A model generated the notes under the pieces. The model did no database searches. It was not told the DNA's origin and was given only the letters and a program-made list of their open reading frames with translations. Positions 42,385-50,054 of a stretch of DNA of 59,824 bases are shown piece after piece. This DNA is from Candidatus Peregrinibacteria bacterium. Lineage in GTDB: Bacteria > Patescibacteriota > Gracilibacteria > Peribacterales > Peribacteraceae. Positions within the stretch are counted from its first letter, which is position 1. Each line of letters opens with the position of its first letter. The translations under genes and the position numbers were made by a program. The stretch is taken from NCBI GenBank assembly GCA_016186175.1, contig JACPMB010000008.1, positions 1 through 59,824 of the forward strand. Direction: 5' to 3'.

Positions 42385-44292
42385 ATGGAGATAAGAAATT
42401 TCTGCATCATTGCCCACATTGATCACGGCAAATCCACCCTGAGCGACCGGATGATCGAGATGACGGGGACGCTCGAAAAGCGCGAGATGAAGGAGCAGAC
42501 GCTGGATATGATGGACCTGGAGCGCGAGCGCGGGATCACGATCAAGCTCACGCCGGTGCGCATGCGGTGGTATAAAGGAAACGACCCTTCGCTCCGCTCA
42601 GGGGCGACTGGCTCTGCGGAGCCGGTCGAGCTAAATTTGATAGACACCCCCGGGCACACGGATTTCCGCTACGAAGTCAGCCGCTCCCTCGCGGCCTGCG
42701 AGGGCGCGATCCTCCTCGTGGATGCCTCGCAGGGCATTCAGGCCCAGACGATCGCGGTTCTCACGATGGCGATGGAGCACGACCTAGCGATCATACCCGT
42801 CCTCAACAAGATTGATCTGCCGGCGGCGGATCCGGAGCGGGTGGGTGAAGAAGTGGTGAAGCTCCTGGGGTGCAAAAAAGAGGACATTCTTCTCATTTCG
42901 GCGAAGGAGGGTAGGGGAGTGCCGGAAGTTCTGGACGCCATTATCGAGAGGCTCCCTTCCCCTGATCTCATTCCCGACTCCTCTTCCGCAACCCCTCTTC
43001 GCGCCCCGCGCTCCGAAGGCGGGAGAGAGGAGGCCAGGGCACTTATTTTTGATGCGATTATGGACTCCTACCGCGGGGCTGTAGGGTACATCCGCGTGAT
43101 TGAAGGTGAGTTCAGGCGCGGACAGAATGTCCATCTCCTTGGCACGAAGACTCCGTTTGAAGTGTTGGAAGTCGGGCATTTCTCTCCGAAATATGTTTCC
43201 GATGACGTCATCGGTGCCGGTCAGATCGGCTACATCGTTTCGGGTCTGCGGGACGTGAAGCATCTGCGCGTCGGAGACACGGTCGCTTCATCTCCTAAGC
43301 TCGCTGCCCTTCCCGGGTACAAGCAAGTTCAGCCGATGGTCTTCGCGGGACTCTACCCGTCCGAAGCAGATGACTATGCGGATTTGCGTGAGGGTCTGGA
43401 AAAGCTCTCGCTCAATGATGCGGCGCTCCAGTGGGAGCATGAGCGGAATTCGGCTCTGGGAAACGGCTTCCGCTGCGGCTTTCTCGGGCTGCTCCACCTC
43501 GATATCGTCCAGGAGCGTCTGGAGCGCGAGCACGGCTGCAATCTGGTGATCACGGCGCCAAGCGTGCTCTACGAGGTCAAATTAACGGCTAAGAACCCGG
43601 GAGAAGTAGTGCGTACGAGCCTCCTTAAGCTTGATGAACCGGACGTCGCGCGCATCTCAAATCCTGCGGACATGCCCGATCCCACCTACATCGAGGAGAT
43701 CCGCGAGCCATGGGTGAAGCTCGAGATCGTCTGCCGTGAGCAGGACATCGGCGCGTGCATGAAGCTGGTCCAGGATCGGCGGGGCATGAACAAGGCCATG
43801 CAGTTCCTGGACGCCGACCGTGCGCTCCTGGAGTTCGAGGTGCCCCTCCAGGGCATAGTCCTGGATTTCTTCGATCACCTCAAGTCCGCGTCCTCAGGCT
43901 ACGCGTCCATGGGCTACGACCACCTGGGATACCGAAAGGGGGACCTCGTTAAACTGGACATCCTCCTCATGGGCGAACCGGCGGACGCCCTCAGCACGGT
44001 CGTGCACCGCTCGGAGGCCCATGACGTCGGCAGCATCATCTGCAAGCAACTCAAGGACGTCCTCCCCAAGGCGCAGTTTCCGATTGCGGTCCAGGCAGCG
44101 ATCAGCGGCAAGATCGTAGCGCGCGAAACTGTTTCCGCCCTCAGGAAAGACGTCACCGGCTACCTGTACGGCGGCGACGTAACGCGGAAGAACAAGCTCC
44201 TCCAGAAGCAAAAGAAAGGGAAGAAGCGGCTGAAGATGATGGGGAAGGTGACTCTTACACAGGACGCATTTTTAGCGGTTTTGAAACGCTGA
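42385..44292 (+). CDS. lepA: elongation factor 4 (LepA)
   Basis: Ribosome back-translocation GTPase, 635 residues. G1 is AHIDHGKST, G3 is DTPGHTDF, G4 is NKID, and the C-terminal domain ends with the basic KKGKKRLKMMGKVTL region typical of LepA. Two segments look inserted compared with ordinary LepA: ~63-83 (YKGNDPSLRSGATGSAEPVE) before G3, and ~192-212 (DSSSATPLRAPRSEGGREEA). Both are encoded by DNA resembling the intergenic repeats. I chose the ATG at 42385 (MEIRNFCIIAHIDHG); upstream codons read through a CTTCGACAAGCTCAG-type repeat unit. The thpR gene follows 9 nt later. Confidence 0.95.
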   Translation: MEIRNFCIIAHIDHGKSTLSDRMIEMTGTLEKREMKEQTLDMMDLERERGITIKLTPVRMRWYKGNDPSLRSGATGSAEPVELNLIDTPGHTDFRYEVSRSLAACEGAILLVDASQGIQAQTIAVLTMAMEHDLAIIPVLNKIDLPAADPERVGEEVVKLLGCKKEDILLISAKEGRGVPEVLDAIIERLPSPDLIPDSSSATPLRAPRSEGGREEARALIFDAIMDSYRGAVGYIRVIEGEFRRGQNVHLLGTKTPFEVLEVGHFSPKYVSDDVIGAGQIGYIVSGLRDVKHLRVGDTVASSPKLAALPGYKQVQPMVFAGLYPSEADDYADLREGLEKLSLNDAALQWEHERNSALGNGFRCGFLGLLHLDIVQERLEREHGCNLVITAPSVLYEVKLTAKNPGEVVRTSLLKLDEPDVARISNPADMPDPTYIEEIREPWVKLEIVCREQDIGACMKLVQDRRGMNKAMQFLDADRALLEFEVPLQGIVLDFFDHLKSASSGYASMGYDHLGYRKGDLVKLDILLMGEPADALSTVVHRSEAHDVGSIICKQLKDVLPKAQFPIAVQAAISGKIVARETVSALRKDVTGYLYGGDVTRKNKLLQKQKKGKKRLKMMGKVTLTQDAFLAVLKR

Positions 44293-44301
44293 GAAGCATG
44301 C

Positions 44302-44865
44302 ATGATGATCAATAATGAGACGACTATGAACATGCATTTTCCTCTTCACTCCGTATTCCTCGCAATTCCGCTTGAAGGTCCGGCGAAGAACGCCTTTCGG
44401 GAACTCCAGCGCCGCTTGGAACAGCACGGCGACATCTTGCTGTTTCAGAATCATGAGACGCCCCATCTGACGCTTCAATTTTGGAAAGAAGTGATGGAGA
44501 TCGAGTACTTCCAGATCACTACGCAAGCGAAGAAAATTGCAGATGCATCGGCGCCGTTCATGCTGAAAACGCAGGGAATCTCTATGTTCGGTTCGCGCGG
44601 CGAGGATCGCATCCTCTATCTCGATGTTCCGTTCAGCGAAGAGCTCGCGCGGCTCAAGAAGCGGTGTCCGTGGACTTCGGGTGAGCAATTTGCTCCGCAT
44701 GTCACGCTTGCGCGTATCAGGCATCCGCAGAAGTTCGCCGTGCGAAAGAAGAAGATCATGAAACTCATCGGAGATGCGGCGTTTGAGGTGACAGTGGATC
44801 GTTTAAGGCTGTACGCTGCAGTCGGTGGGGCGAATCAAACGATGATTGATGAGTTTCTTTTCTGA
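44302..44865 (+). CDS. thpR: 2'-5' RNA ligase / 2H phosphoesterase (ThpR/LigT)
   Basis: A 187-codon two-histidine phosphoesterase that hydrolyses 2',3'-cyclic phosphates on RNA. The first HxT is in TPHLTLQFW and the second in APHVTLARI, separated as usual for the family; it begins SVFLAIPLEGPAK. The exact start is uncertain among in-frame ATGs at 44302, 44326 and 44332. It follows lepA by 9 nt and is probably co-transcribed with it. Confidence 0.85.
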   Translation: MMINNETTMNMHFPLHSVFLAIPLEGPAKNAFRELQRRLEQHGDILLFQNHETPHLTLQFWKEVMEIEYFQITTQAKKIADASAPFMLKTQGISMFGSRGEDRILYLDVPFSEELARLKKRCPWTSGEQFAPHVTLARIRHPQKFAVRKKKIMKLIGDAAFEVTVDRLRLYAAVGGANQTMIDEFLF

Positions 44866-45082
44866 ATGACATTTTCTTTGTTACCCTTCGACAAAGCGCG
44901 GCTGCTTGCAGCCGCGTCATGAATGATGTTGTCCTTCAGGGGCGAGCTCTCTTCGAGTCTGAGCCTGAGGGCTCAGCCCTCAGAGTCGAAGACAGGGTGA
45001 AGCGCGGGGGCTTGTTTACACTGAGCACAGTCGAAGTGCCCCCGCGTGCTTCACGCGGCGAAGAAAATGGCAGGATATGCCG
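44866..45082. repeat. intergenic palindrome and repeat cluster
   Basis: No gene is visible in this 217-bp stretch. It contains a CCCTTCGACAAAG repeat unit and several hairpins: GCGGCTGCTTGCAGCCGC, TGAGGGCTCAGCCCTCA, and CGCGGGGGC pairing with GCCCCCGCG further on. Some may end transcription of the convergent genes on either side. Confidence 0.6.
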
Positions 45083-45835
45083 TCACGATTGATCCTCGTC
45101 GGAAAGCTTTTCGTTATTGCCGGGTTCTTTTTTGTTTGCGGGAAGCTCAACAAGATTCAGGAACGGTTCAAAAATCGTTTGCAGGATACTGATTGTCAGG
45201 CCCTGCAGCTGCTCAAACTGCGCGCTGCGGCCTCCGCCGTCTTTGGATTTAAAGAATTCCTGCAAAATAAACGTCGCGAGCTGCAAGACAGTGCCGTCAA
45301 TGCTGTGCGGATCAACCATGAGCTTGCCCAGAATCCTGCGTGCGTCGCGCGACATGACCATCTGCATCCTGGTGATCCATGCGATGAGAATCCGGTTCGC
45401 ACGCGCGTCCAGAGCTTTGCCGGACCCGGCGTCGTCGGATTTTCCAGCGACGACCTGCATGTCGTCGCCAATGATGTCTGATGCGGCCGCTTCCATGTCG
45501 TGCTGCACTTCCTCAAGATATTCCTTCACCACAGTCCTGCAGTCCTCGTTGATCAGCGAAAGTATCACGAGAATGAAGACTGAAGGACAATCGCGCGCGA
45601 CGAGCCGCGAGATGAGTATGAAGAGATGCGCGTATCGGTCGTCGTTCAAAAACTGGAGGATCGTCCGAGCGACGCGGGTGTCGCGTTTCTTGCTGCGCTT
45701 CTCCTCACGCCGAATCTGAATCATCGCGGCCGCCGACGCCGCGAAGCGCTGCTTGGCTTCCTCGCTCAGGCTCTCGGATACTGCTCCGGCGCCTTCCCCC
45801 GGGCCGAGGATTTCCGCACCGGCGAATTCGGACAT
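45083..45835 (-). CDS. unrecognised helical protein
   Basis: A 250-residue protein I do not recognise. It is largely alpha-helical, acidic at the N-terminus, with a basic KRSKKRDTRVAR segment near residue 50. Hydrophobic helical stretches (YAHLFILISRLVARD, SVFILVILSLIN) resemble packed helices rather than membrane spans. TAGTAT lies 6 nt before the ATG, supporting a real leaderless gene. Confidence 0.65.
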   Translation of the reverse strand: MSEFAGAEILGPGEGAGAVSESLSEEAKQRFAASAAAMIQIRREEKRSKKRDTRVARTILQFLNDDRYAHLFILISRLVARDCPSVFILVILSLINEDCRTVVKEYLEEVQHDMEAAASDIIGDDMQVVAGKSDDAGSGKALDARANRILIAWITRMQMVMSRDARRILGKLMVDPHSIDGTVLQLATFILQEFFKSKDGGGRSAQFEQLQGLTISILQTIFEPFLNLVELPANKKEPGNNEKLSDEDQS

Positions 45836-45912
45836 GACGGAATACTACAGGATTCGGGAAACGCCGTGGAAGTTCCCAAGGAGTGAACATGACGGGCAGG
45901 CTGATCAGTTCT

Positions 45913-46176
45913 TCACTTGAGTTTGCGCTCAATTTCCGCACGGAGTTTAGTGATTAAGCTCTCAATGTCCGTCACGTTCGCCAGACTGTTCTGCAGATGT
46001 ATCGTATCCTCAGGAGATGTGTCTCGCATGTCTTGCAGAGCCTGCATCGCATCAGAGAGTGAAAAGCTGGCAACGCCGGTTTTCAGACGGACGATGGTGC
46101 TATCTGGAATATCGCGTGCACTCACAGAAATCATTCTGTCATAGGACCATGGACAGGGCAACCATGATCTGATCAC
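45913..46176 (-). CDS. small unrecognised protein coupled to rpmA
   Basis: An 87-codon frame starting at a GTG that overlaps the rpmA stop by 4 bp (GTGA). An internal ATG at 46134 would give a 73-residue form. The C-terminal part ([20 protein letters not shown], then a charged helix ending ERKLK) is predicted helical and soluble. No family is recognised. The stop-start overlap suggests translational coupling to ribosomal protein L27. Confidence 0.55.
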   Translation of the reverse strand: MIRSWLPCPWSYDRMISVSARDIPDSTIVRLKTGVASFSLSDAMQALQDMRDTSPEDTIHLQNSLANVTDIESLITKLRAEIERKLK

Positions 46177-46460
46177 CGTGCCGCAACCGGCTCCACCGAA
46201 ACGACCGTGCAGCGGTCGCGGGAGCCGTCGAACTTAATTCTGCGCTTGTGCGCGAAGGCCACTTTTCCGGCGACGTTTGCGTGGATCGTCCAATCCTTGC
46301 CAACGTGCGTGTTGGCTCCAGGGCAATACCAATAGCCTTTCTGCCGTATCAAAACCTCGCCCGCGTTTACGAGCTGGCCGCCGAAACGTTTTACGCCTCG
46401 GCGCTTGGCTACGCTGTCTCTGCCGTTCGCGGTGGATCCGCCTGCCTTCTTATGCGCCAT
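46173..46460 (-). CDS. rpmA: ribosomal protein L27
   Basis: Large-subunit protein, 95 residues, beginning [20 protein letters not shown], with [19 protein letters not shown] and [21 protein letters not shown] chose the ATG at 46460. The family's N-terminus starts directly at AHKK here, with no cleavable extension of the kind known in Firmicutes. rplU (L21) is not adjacent. Confidence 0.93.
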   Translation of the reverse strand: MAHKKAGGSTANGRDSVAKRRGVKRFGGQLVNAGEVLIRQKGYWYCPGANTHVGKDWTIHANVAGKVAFAHKRRIKFDGSRDRCTVVSVEPVAAR

Positions 46461-46531
46461 TGCATCGCATTGTAATGAGGTTTTTCTTGCTTGCAAGGGC
46501 AAAACTCATGCTTCAAAATCAAACCGTCCGG

Positions 46532-46608
<77 letters not shown>

Positions 46609-46622
46609 TGAAAGAATCGCTC

Positions 46623-46807
46623 GCAGCGAAGCGAGAAGCGATTATTTCATGTCCCGAGCGAGCGAACAGGGTGAGCGAGACGAGGGACATGGCACGCCAT
46701 GCAGCGAAGCGAGAAGCGATTATTTCATGTCCCGAGCGAGCGAACAGGGTGAGCGAGACGAGGGACATGGCACACCATGCAGCGAAGCGAGAAGCGATTA
46801 TTTCATG
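46623..46807. repeat. 78-bp tandem repeat directly after tRNA-fMet
   Basis: Units start at 46623 and 46701 (78 bp each), with a partial third at 46779. Each unit begins GCAGCGAAGCGAGAAGCGAT and contains CATGTCCC and GGGACATG as an 8-bp inverted repeat about 28 nt apart. Units 1 and 2 differ at one base near the end. An open frame on each strand crosses the array because 78 is a multiple of three; I do not consider these genes. Confidence 0.8.
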
Positions 46808-46853
46808 CTTTGTCGCTACGCGCCGTACTGCGCCGCGAACGAATCGAGGAGCT

Positions 46854-47300
46854 TCACAATCCTCTCTTCAGTTCCTCAATCTTCTCTCTCTCAAACAAAA
46901 ACATCTTCCAATGCTGATAGACGGGAGTTTCGCGCAATATCTCTTCGTAAGCAGCCTGCTGCCGTTCCGTTGGAGTGAATTCCAGAGAGGCGTTAAGGTC
47001 CGGAGATTCCGCGCGTTGCGTGATAATCAGCGCCTTTTCCCCGGGATTCAGGCGGCCAAGAATTTCTTTGGCATATTTGTCCTTGTATTGAGCGGAGCGG
47101 TAGTAATCCAGGTCTTCCTGTTCCGCCTGTATTTGCAAAGCGAGTTCTTCATTCCGCCGGGCGATCTCACCGAGATACTCGTCGAATAATATGTTTCGAT
47201 AATACGAAAGCGCCAGGCCGAACGCCATAAAGCCCACTACAGTCAGGCCCACCACGATCGTGATCTGCTTGCTGATCGGCTCAAGGCTCCTGTAAGGCAT
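46854..47300 (-). CDS. FtsB/DivIC-like septum formation protein
   Basis: A 148-residue bitopic protein. The N-terminal membrane segment (ITIVVGLTVVGFMAFGLALS) is followed by a coiled coil (EIARRNEELALQIQAEQEDL) and the DivIC/FtsB-type motif YKDKYAKEILGRLNPGEKAL. This family bridges FtsL and FtsQ in the division complex. The C-terminal ~45 residues are extra. It is divergent from murC and could pair with the FtsL-like protein at 28563. Confidence 0.8.
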   Translation of the reverse strand: MPYRSLEPISKQITIVVGLTVVGFMAFGLALSYYRNILFDEYLGEIARRNEELALQIQAEQEDLDYYRSAQYKDKYAKEILGRLNPGEKALIITQRAESPDLNASLEFTPTERQQAAYEEILRETPVYQHWKMFLFEREKIEELKRGL

Positions 47301-47388
47301 CCCCGGCAGGATACTATGAATGACTGATCTTCATAATTCCACGGCCCGACCTGTTCCGGTCTTGTCCGGCAGTGCATACTTCTCTTCC

Positions 47389-48765
47389 ATGAAAATATAC
47401 TGCTCCGGAATCGGAGGAATCGGCTTGAGCGCGTATGCATCGCTGCAAAGGGCGGCGGGCAACGATGTTTCCGGCAGCGACAGAAACGACAGCGCTTTGC
47501 TGGAAAATCTGCGTTCTCAGGGCATTGCCGTGAGTTTTAACCAGTCCGGAGACGATATTCCGGAGGATTGCGATTTGTTCGTCTACTCCGAGGCCATTCC
47601 ACGCGATGCACCGGAACGAATGCGCGCGTCCGGACTTGGCATCCGCCAGCAATCATATCCGCAAGCGCTCGGCGACCTCTCCCGAGGGTATTCTCCGGTG
47701 ATCGCCGTATGCGGCACGCACGGCAAGTCGTCAACGACCGGCATGGCCGCGAGGCTGCTATTGCACAGCGGGAGGGATCCGACTGTAGTTGTGGGAACCA
47801 AGCTGCGCGAGCTTTGCCCGCCTTCGCCGGAACTGCGAGATACAATCGGCCGGAACTGGAGAAAAGGAAGGTCGGGCGGAACGTTCCTGCTCGAAGCCTG
47901 CGAGTACCGCAACTCATTTTTTGCGTACGATCCGACCATCATTCTGCTTACAAACTGCGACGGCGATCACTTCGATTTTTTCCGGTCTGTGGAAGACTAC
48001 CGCGCGGCCTTCGCTGCGTTCGTCGCAAAATTGCCGGACGGCGGCGCACTCATCACGCATCTCTCGGATCCAGACTGCGCAGCAGTCGCGGACGCCGCCG
48101 GAGAAAAGGTCATTGACGCGGACATGTTTCCGCTCATAACTCTGAAAACGCCCGGCAAACACATGCAGAAGAATGCGCAGCTGGCCCTGGCACTCGCAGA
48201 TGCACTCGACATTCCGCCAATGCAGGCGCAAGCCGCAGTCTCGGGGTACGCCGGCAGCTGGCGCCGGATGGAGCTTAAGGGTATTCTCATCCTCCCGCCC
48301 GGTCCGGTTTCGCATGGCTCCACGGAACAAGCAGCACAGAATGACAATGGCGACATTCCAGTCATAGACGATTATGGGCACCATCCGCGCGAAATCCGCG
48401 CGACGCTTGAGGCGATGGCAGGCGAATATCCGGGGAGGCGCATCATCTGCGTCTTCCAGCCTCATACGCACGATAGGACGCTTAAACTGTACGCAGATTT
48501 CACGTCCGCCTTTCGCGGCGCCGGCGCGGTCGTGATTCCGAACATCTACGAGGCGCGCAAGGATATCGAAAACGCGCGCGTGGACCTGCCGCGATTCGTC
48601 CGCGATATTGCTGAGAACAGCGGGACGAAATGCCTGGATGGAAAGTCGCTCGCGGAAACCGAGAATATGCTGCGGGAGGAAATTCTGCGGCCGGGAGACG
48701 TACTGGTATGCATGGGAGCTGGCGATATAACAAATTTTGCGGAGCGCATTGTCAGGACACAATGA
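47389..48765 (+). CDS. murC: UDP-N-acetylmuramate-L-alanine ligase (MurC)
   Basis: Adds L-alanine to UDP-MurNAc in peptidoglycan synthesis. The 458 residues begin KIYCSGIGGIGLSAYA; the ATP site is VCGTHGKSSTTG; LEACEYRNSF is the MurC-typical metal region; VIDDYGHHPREI and FQPHTHDRT follow. A ~22-residue loop at ~300-322 (PPGPVSHGSTEQAAQNDNG) sits just before VIDDY, where other MurC proteins have a short link. I chose the ATG at 47389, which starts the Rossmann strand; CATACT ends 8 nt upstream. Confidence 0.93.
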   Translation: MKIYCSGIGGIGLSAYASLQRAAGNDVSGSDRNDSALLENLRSQGIAVSFNQSGDDIPEDCDLFVYSEAIPRDAPERMRASGLGIRQQSYPQALGDLSRGYSPVIAVCGTHGKSSTTGMAARLLLHSGRDPTVVVGTKLRELCPPSPELRDTIGRNWRKGRSGGTFLLEACEYRNSFFAYDPTIILLTNCDGDHFDFFRSVEDYRAAFAAFVAKLPDGGALITHLSDPDCAAVADAAGEKVIDADMFPLITLKTPGKHMQKNAQLALALADALDIPPMQAQAAVSGYAGSWRRMELKGILILPPGPVSHGSTEQAAQNDNGDIPVIDDYGHHPREIRATLEAMAGEYPGRRIICVFQPHTHDRTLKLYADFTSAFRGAGAVVIPNIYEARKDIENARVDLPRFVRDIAENSGTKCLDGKSLAETENMLREEILRPGDVLVCMGAGDITNFAERIVRTQ

Positions 48766-48773
48766 ATGATTTG

Positions 48774-50042
48774 TCATTTGTCATCATCGCCGCTCACCTG
48801 ATATTTCTCCCTGATTATGATGAGAATCTTCGCGATCTCCGCGCGCGCGATCGGGTCAGTGGGATGAAACAAGCCTGTTGGCGTTCCATTTTCATCGGAG
48901 CTGCCCGACACGATACCCTCCGCTGCCGCTGTTTCGATCTCGCTCGCATACGGGGTCTTGCGCAGGACATCCGTAAATCTGTCTCCCCTTGCCCATTTCA
49001 CCGGAATATCCAGCACTTGCAGCAGCGTCGCGACGACCTCGCCGCGAGTCGCGGGGCGGTTCGGGTCAACTGTGCCTCCAATAAACACAGACCATCCGCG
49101 CTCTTCCGCAGACGCGAAATATCCGGCGAACCACTTCCCTAATGCGAGAGGATTAAGCGGGATCGCAGTCGCCTCATTATCGTTGATCTTCATGGACGTA
49201 TGAGCGATTTTCGCAAGTTGCGCGATTGTCACAGGATCGCCGGGCCCGAATCTGCCGCTAAAGCCGCCGTCCGCGTTGACGTAGCCGGACATGACGCCGC
49301 GGCTGACGATCGTTGTGATGTACGGGGCGAACCACGATTCCGGATGAACGTCGCTAAAGACCATGGTTTTTCCTCCTAATTCGACGGTGACGGCTTTTGG
49401 CTTGGTCGCCTGCTCAACAGGGCGGAAATTCTTGCAGATTATTTTGATCATGAAGTTGATGCGCCCGTTATGATCGAGCACTCCTGATTGCTGCGGCGGA
49501 CGCGGACAGCCGTCCGGTTTGAAAGTGACGCTGTAGTTGCCGATTGGCATGGGGGAAAATTCCACCGGCGTAACGCCTTGCCTGAGCATCCCGTTCGGTC
49601 CGACCATTTCGAACGGCACTCCAATCGGATCACTCCCCACTCCGATCTTGCCGAAAATAGTCAACGAATAAGTTATGACCAGTTTAAGCGTCATTGTGTC
49701 TTTGATTTCAAAACTTATCTGAGGGGTATCGGATGAATATGTCACGTCGTCGCCAAGGAATATGTCAATGTGGGCGGTCGTGCCGTCCGGCGGGACGGCA
49801 AAAAATGAATACTGGCCTGGAGCGAGATCGGGCACGGAAAGCGACGCGTCCGTTCTGTGGAACGACTCGTGATTGGGACGCAGCAGCGTCCATTTCCCGA
49901 CGGCGTCAACTTCGCTTTTTTGCTCCACGATCAGCGTGCCGGACGGAACGGCAATCGTCTGCTCGTCCTGGGCGTGCATGGAGAACGGCGACAACAGAAA
50001 CAGCAGCAATGCGGCTGCGGCAAACCGGGTGAAGTCGCTCAT
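48774..50042 (-). CDS. secreted protein with Ig-like N-terminus and SLH domains
   Basis: A 422-residue exported protein. The signal peptide spans ~1-24 (FAAAALLLFLLSPFSMHA). Residues ~30-205 look like two beta-sandwich domains (for example PVEFSPMPIGNYSVTFKPDG). From ~228 to the end lie about three SLH repeats (FSDVHPESWFAPYITTIVSR, WFAGYFASAEERGW, FTDVLRKTPYASEIETAAAE). It should bind the cell wall through the SLH domains. TAGAAT lies 9 nt before the ATG. It is downstream of purL on the same strand, 12 nt apart. Confidence 0.8.
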   Translation of the reverse strand: MSDFTRFAAAALLLFLLSPFSMHAQDEQTIAVPSGTLIVEQKSEVDAVGKWTLLRPNHESFHRTDASLSVPDLAPGQYSFFAVPPDGTTAHIDIFLGDDVTYSSDTPQISFEIKDTMTLKLVITYSLTIFGKIGVGSDPIGVPFEMVGPNGMLRQGVTPVEFSPMPIGNYSVTFKPDGCPRPPQQSGVLDHNGRINFMIKIICKNFRPVEQATKPKAVTVELGGKTMVFSDVHPESWFAPYITTIVSRGVMSGYVNADGGFSGRFGPGDPVTIAQLAKIAHTSMKINDNEATAIPLNPLALGKWFAGYFASAEERGWSVFIGGTVDPNRPATRGEVVATLLQVLDIPVKWARGDRFTDVLRKTPYASEIETAAAEGIVSGSSDENGTPTGLFHPTDPIARAEIAKILIIIREKYQVSGDDDK

Positions 50043-50054
50043 AACGGCGGGATT

